Assembly (NCBI GenBank): GCA_012838355.1
Contig: DUPJ01000082.1
Coordinates: forward strand, 1 to 45,165
Source of the DNA: Clostridiaceae bacterium
GTDB taxonomy: Bacteria; Bacillota; Clostridia; Saccharofermentanales; DTU023
Length of the DNA stretch: 45,165 bases
Direction: 5' to 3'
Each line of letters begins with the position of its first letter. The first letter of the stretch is position 1. Under the pieces are notes generated by a model. It was given only the letters and a program-made list of their open reading frames with translations. It had not been told where the DNA came from and ran no database searches. A program made the position numbers and the translations under genes. This document shows, in pieces, positions 39,139 to 45,165 of the stretch.

Positions 39139-40389
39139 ATGGCTGAATTGACAACGCGCACATATTTTGATCATGCGGCCACCACGCCGGTTCATCCCGC
39201 TGTGCTGGAGGCTGTGACAGATGTATTGAAGAATTCGTATGGAAACCCGTCGTCTTTTTATCGGGAAGGGCAGACAGCATCGCATCTTCTGGCTGAAGCC
39301 AGAGCGACGATCGCCCGTCTGATCGGTGCCAGCGACGCGTCCGAGATCATTTTTACGGCGAGCGGCAGCGAAGCAGACAACCATGCGATCAAAGGCGTGT
39401 GCGAAGCGTATGCCGGCAAAGGGCGTCATCTGATAACCTCGACGGTTGAGCACCATGCGGTGCTTCACACGATGCAGCACATGGAAAAACAGGGGTTTGA
39501 AGTCACGTATCTCGATGTTGACAGAACGGGGCAGGTAGATCCGGATGCCGTCCGTCAGGCGATTCGTCCCGATACGATTCTGGTATCGATCATGACGGCC
39601 AATAACGAGATTGGAACCATAAATCCGATTCGCGAGATCGGCGCTGTCTGCCGGGAGAAAGGTGTTCTTTTTCACACCGATGCCGTTCAGGCGCTCGGAG
39701 CGATTCCATTTGATGCGTCGGACCTACAGGTTGATCTCGCGTCGTTCTCGGCGCACAAGCTTTATGCGCCCAAGGGCATCGGCGCCCTGTATGTTCGCAG
39801 GGGCATTCGCCTCGGCCGCCTGATCGACGGCGGTGCACAGGAACGCAACCGGCGGGCCGGAACGGAGAATGTGGCGTTTGCTGTCGGCTTTGCCAAAGCC
39901 CTTGGCCTGGCTGTTGACCACATGGAGGAGAATCGCGTGCGTCTGACGGCCATGCGTGACCGCCTGATTGAAGGCTTGCGGTCCATCCCTCATACGAAGC
40001 TGAACGGTCACCCGACGAAGCGTCTGCCGAACAATGTGAATGTGTCGTTTGAGTTTATTGAAGGAGAGTCGATTCTCCTCCTGCTCGATGCCAAGGGCTA
40101 CATGTGCTCATCCGGCTCGGCCTGTACGTCAGGCTCGCTCGATCCGTCGCATGTTCTGCTCGCGATCGGCATGCCGCACGAGGTTGCACACGGTTCGCTC
40201 CGCGTCACGCTGGGGCACGGCAACACACCGGCAGATATTGAGCGCTTTCTCGCTGACGTGCCGGCTATTATCAAGCGTCTGCGGGATATATCGCCGCTGT
40301 ACGCCGATTATGCAAAAGGAAACATCAGAAATTTGATCAGCGAAGCGTCGAATGACGATACGCTGCTGGAGACCAGTTATGCAATATAG
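39139..40389 (+). CDS. iscS: Cysteine desulfurase IscS/NifS
   Basis: TYFDHAATTPVHPAVLEA, FSAHKLYAPKGIGALYVRRG, YMCSSGSACTSGSLDPSHVLLAIG; followed by iscU. Confidence 0.92.
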   Translation: MAELTTRTYFDHAATTPVHPAVLEAVTDVLKNSYGNPSSFYREGQTASHLLAEARATIARLIGASDASEIIFTASGSEADNHAIKGVCEAYAGKGRHLITSTVEHHAVLHTMQHMEKQGFEVTYLDVDRTGQVDPDAVRQAIRPDTILVSIMTANNEIGTINPIREIGAVCREKGVLFHTDAVQALGAIPFDASDLQVDLASFSAHKLYAPKGIGALYVRRGIRLGRLIDGGAQERNRRAGTENVAFAVGFAKALGLAVDHMEENRVRLTAMRDRLIEGLRSIPHTKLNGHPTKRLPNNVNVSFEFIEGESILLLLDAKGYMCSSGSACTSGSLDPSHVLLAIGMPHEVAHGSLRVTLGHGNTPADIERFLADVPAIIKRLRDISPLYADYAKGNIRNLISEASNDDTLLETSYAI

Positions 40390-40828
40390 TGAAAAAGTTA
40401 TGGATCACTTCATGAATCCGCGCAATGTGGGGGAAATCGATGATGCCTCGGCCAGCGGCACAGTCGGAAACCCCCGCTGCGGCGACATCATGAAGGTCGA
40501 TCTGAAGATCGTTGACAATATTATCGTGGATGCCAAATTCAAGACATTTGGCTGCGGCTCGGCGATTGCGACGAGCTCGATGGCGACCGAAATGATCAAG
40601 GGCAAACATATCGATGAGGCCCTGCGGCTGACGAACCAGGCTGTTGCTTCCGCCCTTGACGGGTTGCCGCCGATCAAGCTCCACTGCAGCCTGCTGGCGG
40701 AACAGGCCGTTAAAAAAGCTTTGCTGGAGTACTACAGGGAACATGATCTGCTCACAGATGAAAACCGGCCCCTCTTCAAAGTGGTGGATGACGATGCGCA
40801 TGACCACGGCGAGGAAACGATCGATTAA
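40379..40828 (+). CDS. iscU: Fe-S cluster scaffold IscU/NifU-like
   Basis: YSEKVMDHFMNPRNVGEIDDAS, GNPRCGDIMKVDLKI, KTFGCGSAIATSSMATEM, IKLHCSLLAEQAVKKAL. Confidence 0.93.
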   Translation: MQYSEKVMDHFMNPRNVGEIDDASASGTVGNPRCGDIMKVDLKIVDNIIVDAKFKTFGCGSAIATSSMATEMIKGKHIDEALRLTNQAVASALDGLPPIKLHCSLLAEQAVKKALLEYYREHDLLTDENRPLFKVVDDDAHDHGEETID

Positions 40829-40852
40829 AGATCTTTAAATACGGCATGAAGG

Positions 40853-40875
40853 CGCGCACGTTATGCGCGTTTTTA
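40853..40875 (+). terminator. Rho-independent terminator after iscU
   Basis: CGCGCA-CGTTA-TGCGCG followed by T5. Confidence 0.78.
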
Positions 40876-41697
40876 TTACAGAAACTGAACCTGTTTATTG
40901 ATAAAGCAGCATGGCTTTAGCGCCATTTTTTCCACCTGCCGAAGCAGCATATCGCTGTGCTGCCCGAGCCTGCCGGGCTTGTGTGCGTCAGAAGCGAGGG
41001 TCACAAGCGATCCGCCAAGATCTTTGTAGCGTGCCAGAATCTCGTGATCCGGCAGAGCATCTTCAAGTGAGTAGCCTTTGGCCTGCAAACGGCTGACGGT
41101 ACCTCCATTCAGTTCCAGCGACTGACCGTTCGCGATCATGATGCGAAAGAGCCGATCAAACGATTCCGGTGCGTCTCGATAGCAAAATTTGCTCTCCTGC
41201 CACCGCACGTAACGTGAGCAAAAATCGTAGTGTCCGATCGTATTGGCAACCGGCACGCGTGCGGCGGAGTATGCAATTTCATCAATCACTGCGGCGACAA
41301 ATGCCGCATGGTTGTCGTAGCCGGCCGCTGCTGCTGCCGGTTCGAGAAACGGATCGACACCGTTGAAATAATGAAGTGACAAGATGACGTGGTCAAAATC
41401 ATACGCGGACGCCACCTCCGCGATATGTGCTTCGTGAGCCCGCGTATAACCCAGTTCAATGCCGCTGAGAATCAGCAGGTCGCCTTCATCCGTCCTGCGC
41501 TTTTTCGCCATCTCGCGCTCATAGTCATCCGGATCGAGGCACCAGGCATTGTCGGGTGAACCGTCATAATCGAAATGATCACTAAGGGTCACGCCTTTCA
41601 GCCCAAGGGATCGTGCTTCAGCAATGAGGTCCGCAAATGAAATGGCGGCGTCAACCGACCATCCCGCCTGATGGTTATGCGTGTCTACATAATTCAT
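40876..41697 (-). CDS. PHP-domain histidinol-phosphatase family protein
   Basis: MNYVDTHNHQAGWSVDAAISFADLIAEARSLGLKGVTLSDHFD, GIELGYTRAH, VILSLHYFNGVDP, TIGHYDF, LVTLASDAHKPGRLG. Confidence 0.88.
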   Translation of the reverse strand: MNYVDTHNHQAGWSVDAAISFADLIAEARSLGLKGVTLSDHFDYDGSPDNAWCLDPDDYEREMAKKRRTDEGDLLILSGIELGYTRAHEAHIAEVASAYDFDHVILSLHYFNGVDPFLEPAAAAAGYDNHAAFVAAVIDEIAYSAARVPVANTIGHYDFCSRYVRWQESKFCYRDAPESFDRLFRIMIANGQSLELNGGTVSRLQAKGYSLEDALPDHEILARYKDLGGSLVTLASDAHKPGRLGQHSDMLLRQVEKMALKPCCFINKQVQFL

Positions 41698-41749
41698 AGG
41701 CACAAGTCTACTTTATCTGCAGGCGAGCAATCCATCGTTGACGTTACGC

Positions 41750-41779
41750 TTGCCAGAGCCGGACCTTTCCCATTAAGAT
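41750..41779 (+). promoter_or_regulatory. Candidate promoter for M18 aminopeptidase gene
   Basis: TTGCCA (41750-41755) - 18 nt - TAAGAT (41774-41779). Confidence 0.45.
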
Positions 41780-41931
41780 GGACAAAGCAAAGCGGGGAGA
41801 ACCGTTCGGCACGCGCAGTCGCGTTTATTTTTCAGTGGTTGCAGCGACCGCACGCAATGCGGACAATCCCTGCGCATCATCAGTACGTTCAACAGGGAAT
41901 TTTTGATCTGACCGATCAATTGGAGGCATAA

Positions 41932-43401
41932 ATGGCTAAAAAAGAGACAGACAAGAAGACGGCGGACGCCTTGCGTGACACACTGTTTTTCTCAACGAAA
42001 AACCAATGGGGTGAGCGTGACGCCGACAAGCGAGACGATGTCTTTCGCTTCGTCGAGGGCTATAAAGCCGCACTCGATGCAGGGAAGACGGAACGCCTTT
42101 ACGTGGAATTCAGCATCAGCAGGCTAAAAGAGGCCGGATTCAAGCCGCTTGCGTCTTTTGATTCACTCAAGGCAGGCGATAAGGTGTATCAGACGGTGCG
42201 CGGACGCGGCATCGTCGCCGCCAGAATCGGCAGCGACGACCCGCGCACGGGCTTTAACCTGATCGGCGCACATGTCGATTCACCGAGACTTGACCTGAAG
42301 CCGCAGCCCGTTTATGAGGCACAGGAGCTTGTCTTGTTCAAAACTCACTACTACGGAGGCATCAAGAAATATCAATGGGCGGCGCTGCCGCTCGCCATCA
42401 AAGGCGTCGTCTATAAAAAAGATGGTTCAAAGGTCACGATTGATATCGGAGACAAGCCGGATGACCCCGCTTTTTGCGTTACGGATCTCCTGCCGCATCT
42501 TGCCAAGGACCAAATGCAAAAGAAAGCCACCGATGTTATTTCCGGTGAACAGCTGAACGTACTGGTCGGCGGTTTGCCGTTTGACGAGCAGAATCAGGAC
42601 ATCAAAGATCGCTTCAAGCTTGGGCTGCTCAGTCTGCTCAATCATGAGTACGGCATCACGGAACGCGACTTTGTGACCGCCGAAATCGAAGTGGTGCCGG
42701 CCGCCAATGCGCGGGATGTCGGCTTTGACCGATCGTTTATCGGTGCATACGGCCAGGATGACCGCGTCTGCGCCTACACGGCGCTGGAGGCGCTGATCGA
42801 CAGCCAGGATCTGTCGCGTACCGCACTCGTTATTCTTTATGACAAGGAAGAGACGGGCAGTCAGGGCAACACAGGTGCGTCATCGGCGCTTTACCTGCAT
42901 GTTCAGCACGAAATCATGAAACGCATGCTGGGTGAAGACCCGAGTGTCAGTGACATGCATGCCAATCACGCCAATTCAATCGTCATTTCATCCGATGTCA
43001 CGGCAGCCCTTGACCCGAATTTTGCAGATGTCTCCGACCAGCTGAACGCGGCGAAGGCAGGTCACGGCATCGCCGTTGCCAAATATGTCGGCTCGCGCGG
43101 CAAAGGCGGTACTTCCGATGCCTCGGCCGAACTGTTTACGGCCGTCACCCGCTGTTTCGATCAGGCGGGCGTAGCCTGGCAGTCAGGCGAGCTCGGCAAG
43201 GTTGATCAGGGCGGCGGCGGAACCGTCGCCGTGTTTCAGGCCGAAACCGGCATGGAGGTGATCGATTGCGGCGTACCGGTCCTGTCCATGCATTCTTGCT
43301 TCGAAGTCACGAGTAAAGTCGACGTTTATGAAACGTATCGCGCGTACCGGGCTTTTCTGGAAACAATGGGAACGGTCAGCGACCAGTCACTGTTTGTCTG
43401 A
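41932..43401 (+). CDS. M18-family aminopeptidase
   Basis: NLIGAHVDSPRLDLKPQPVYE, ALVILYDKEETGSQGNTGASSALYLH, GGTSDASAELFTAVTR, VLSMHSCFEVTSKVDVYETYRAYRAFL. Confidence 0.93.
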   Translation: MAKKETDKKTADALRDTLFFSTKNQWGERDADKRDDVFRFVEGYKAALDAGKTERLYVEFSISRLKEAGFKPLASFDSLKAGDKVYQTVRGRGIVAARIGSDDPRTGFNLIGAHVDSPRLDLKPQPVYEAQELVLFKTHYYGGIKKYQWAALPLAIKGVVYKKDGSKVTIDIGDKPDDPAFCVTDLLPHLAKDQMQKKATDVISGEQLNVLVGGLPFDEQNQDIKDRFKLGLLSLLNHEYGITERDFVTAEIEVVPAANARDVGFDRSFIGAYGQDDRVCAYTALEALIDSQDLSRTALVILYDKEETGSQGNTGASSALYLHVQHEIMKRMLGEDPSVSDMHANHANSIVISSDVTAALDPNFADVSDQLNAAKAGHGIAVAKYVGSRGKGGTSDASAELFTAVTRCFDQAGVAWQSGELGKVDQGGGGTVAVFQAETGMEVIDCGVPVLSMHSCFEVTSKVDVYETYRAYRAFLETMGTVSDQSLFV

Positions 43402-43443
43402 TATATATTGAGGCTTTGCATGATCTATAAGACCTGCAAAGGG

Positions 43444-43467
43444 AAAAGCGGCGAATCGCCGCTTTTT
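43444..43467. terminator. Bidirectional terminator between convergent genes
   Basis: AAAAGCGGCG-AAT-CGCCGCTTTTT. Confidence 0.82.
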
Positions 43468-43494
43468 CACTTCACTCAGCGGCAGTCCTGGCCG

Positions 43495-43971
43495 CTAATA
43501 GTAGTCATGACCGCCTTCAGGCGGTTTGTCTCCGGATGGTGCCTTGCCATCATCCGCTTCGTCCTGCCTTTTCTTTTTTCCCAAAAGCCAGTCGTGAACG
43601 TTGATCACCGTGCCGTCCGCCTTGTCGACATAAAATGAATAATCAGTCAGTGCGAGGGCACCCAGTCCGATCAGGGAAAGATACGGCACCAGCACGACAC
43701 CGAGAGCGCTGATGGTCAGCGAAAGATTCAGCACGGTTTTGCCCTCGACATTTTCAATGCGCAGTGAGGTCGCATTGCCTTTTGAAACTATTTCCTTAAT
43801 GGCTTGAATGAAATCCTGCGCCGTGTAAGCGTGTTTGCCCGACTGATCGTCACGATACTTCTGAAGCGCCGCGTCGACATCGCCGTCAGTCTCTTTCAAA
43901 TAGTGTTTGGCGGTGTCGTAAGATGCACCGGTCTGACTCATGAAGGCATCAATTTGTTCCGTTGTGATCAT
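43495..43971 (-). CDS. DUF4342-like protein with N-terminal UBA-like domain
   Basis: MITTEQIDAFMSQTGASYDTAKHYLKETDGDVDAALQKYRDD (UBA/EF-Ts-like), then IKEIVSKGNATSLRIENVEGKTVLNLSLTISALGVVLVPYLSLIGLGALAL. Confidence 0.78.
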   Translation of the reverse strand: MITTEQIDAFMSQTGASYDTAKHYLKETDGDVDAALQKYRDDQSGKHAYTAQDFIQAIKEIVSKGNATSLRIENVEGKTVLNLSLTISALGVVLVPYLSLIGLGALALTDYSFYVDKADGTVINVHDWLLGKKKRQDEADDGKAPSGDKPPEGGHDYY

Positions 43972-44975
43972 GGGTTTTCCTCCTTGTCCCGGGTAATCGG
44001 CCGCTCGTCCGCAAGCGGGTTGCTTTCCACCGCCTGATGGAGCAAGTCGGCATTGATATGAGTGTATATTTCTGTCGTTGCGATGCTCGTGTGCCCGAGT
44101 ATCGTTTGCAGACTGCGGATATCCACGTGGCCGTGCTGGTACATCAGGGTAGCAGCCGTGTGACGCAGCTTGTGCGTTGAATACCGTTTTGGATCGATGC
44201 CGGCCGAAATCAGGTATTTCTTGATGATGTTCTGTACAGCCCGCACGCCGATGCGCTTGCCCAGACGGCTGATAAAGAGGGCGTCGCCTTCGCCGGCCTT
44301 TGTCGGCGGTCTGACATCGAGATAAGCGCCGAGCGCGACCATGCAGGCGTTGTTCAGGTACACCGTGCGTTCCTTGCCGCCTTTTCCAAGCACGACGAGC
44401 GTGTCGTCATTGATATCTGAAATATTGATGCCAACCAGCTCCGACAGGCGCAGTCCGCAGTTCAGAAACAAGGTCAGGATGAGATAGTCGCGCTCCGCAA
44501 AGCGGGTGTCATCCGCATCGGCCGCCTGCAGGAGATCCCGGCTTTGTTCCAGTGTCAGATAACGCGGCTGACGTTTCAGCTGGCTCGGTGCTTCAAGCTG
44601 AAGCGCCACATTTTGTTCGGTTACTTTTGCTTTATCCGTGAGATACGTAAAAAATGTGCGGAGGGAGGAGACACGTCTCGCTCTGGCTGCCGGACCGTTT
44701 TTACGGTTTGCGGCCAGATGGCTGATAAAACCGTAAAAATCAGCCAGATTTACGGCGCGGATCAATTCATCGTTTACGGGAGCCAGATCGATGTCTTCGA
44801 GCGGTTCCGGAAGATTCCGGTTCGTTTTCAGCAAATAGCGGAAGAACAGGGCGATGTCGTAGCGATACTCGCGTATGGTGGTTTCAGCGCGCCCGCGTAT
44901 GGCCTGAAAATAGCCGCAAAATTCATCCAGACGGGGGAATGAGTCTGTTTTGTGTTCGTTACGCTCTGTACTCAT
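43968..44975 (-). CDS. Tyrosine recombinase XerC/XerD-like
   Basis: N-terminal SAM-like core-binding domain; LNCGLRLSELVGI, HKLRHTAATLMYQHGHVDIRSLQTILGHTSIATTEIYTHI. Confidence 0.93.
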   Translation of the reverse strand: MSTERNEHKTDSFPRLDEFCGYFQAIRGRAETTIREYRYDIALFFRYLLKTNRNLPEPLEDIDLAPVNDELIRAVNLADFYGFISHLAANRKNGPAARARRVSSLRTFFTYLTDKAKVTEQNVALQLEAPSQLKRQPRYLTLEQSRDLLQAADADDTRFAERDYLILTLFLNCGLRLSELVGINISDINDDTLVVLGKGGKERTVYLNNACMVALGAYLDVRPPTKAGEGDALFISRLGKRIGVRAVQNIIKKYLISAGIDPKRYSTHKLRHTAATLMYQHGHVDIRSLQTILGHTSIATTEIYTHINADLLHQAVESNPLADERPITRDKEENP

Positions 44976-44990
44976 GATCTGCTCGTTTCA

Positions 44991-45019
44991 TTGACCGGTC
45001 ATCGACCTCGTTATATTAT
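44991..45019 (+). promoter_or_regulatory. Promoter of asd
   Basis: TTGACC (44991-44996) - 17 nt - TATTAT (45014-45019). Confidence 0.65.
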
Positions 45020-45062
45020 ACACGTATGACTTATTCGTTTACGGAGGCTGATCGTTACGCCC

Positions 45063-45165
45063 ATGAATACCGAACTGAATCGTAAATTGCAGGCGTGTGT
45101 GGTTGGTGCGACCGGTTATGTCGGTCAGCGCTTCATCACTTTGCTGGCAGATCATCCGTGGTTTG
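45063..45165 (+). CDS. asd: Aspartate-semialdehyde dehydrogenase (archaeal/fungal-like subtype), 3'-truncated by window edge
   Basis: [37 protein letters not shown](P)-binding [10 protein letters not shown] typical of Asd. Confidence 0.75.
   Translation, partial: MNTELNRKLQACVVGATGYVGQRFITLLADHPWF

Noticed and set aside
41671-41931. 86-aa plus-strand ORF ending just before the M18 gene
   Set aside because: Begins inside the antisense of the PHP gene and has no recognisable family; more likely leader sequence than CDS

Overview
The window is a dense, mostly housekeeping segment of a Gram-positive-type (Firmicutes/Clostridia-like) chromosome with no tRNA, rRNA, CRISPR array or transposon that I could support. 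In order: nudix (partial) - ftsK/spoIIIE - cinA - murJ - recA - recX - rimO - pgsA - acpP - rnc - smc - ftsY - ATP-grasp-like gene; a lone minus-strand peroxiredoxin; ylxM - ffh - rpsP - khpA - rimM - trmD - transglutaminase lipoprotein - MBOAT - DHHW/AlgJ-like; a PyrR-attenuated pyr operon (R-B-C-F-K-D-E); rplS - rbgA - rnhB - gntR - nifS-like - thiI - glyA - rarA - iscS - iscU; and PHP phosphatase, M18 aminopeptidase, DUF4342 protein, tyrosine recombinase and asd (partial). The most notable feature is missed by the ORF track. The peroxiredoxin at 16300..16893 (-) is interrupted by an in-frame TGA exactly at the peroxidatic Cys codon (FTFV-U-PTEI). A 7-bp perfect hairpin with a GUG loop follows at bacterial-SECIS distance, so this is very probably a selenocysteine peroxiredoxin. 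Its usual C-terminal resolving Cys appears to be Met, and its promoter spacer is exactly filled by an 18-bp perfect palindrome. A second notable pattern is a set of genes (rimO, ylxM, rbgA, rarA, PHP gene) whose -10-like hexamer ends 6-7 nt before the start codon with no Shine-Dalgarno, which suggests leaderless transcripts. All calls are by eye; no searches were run.
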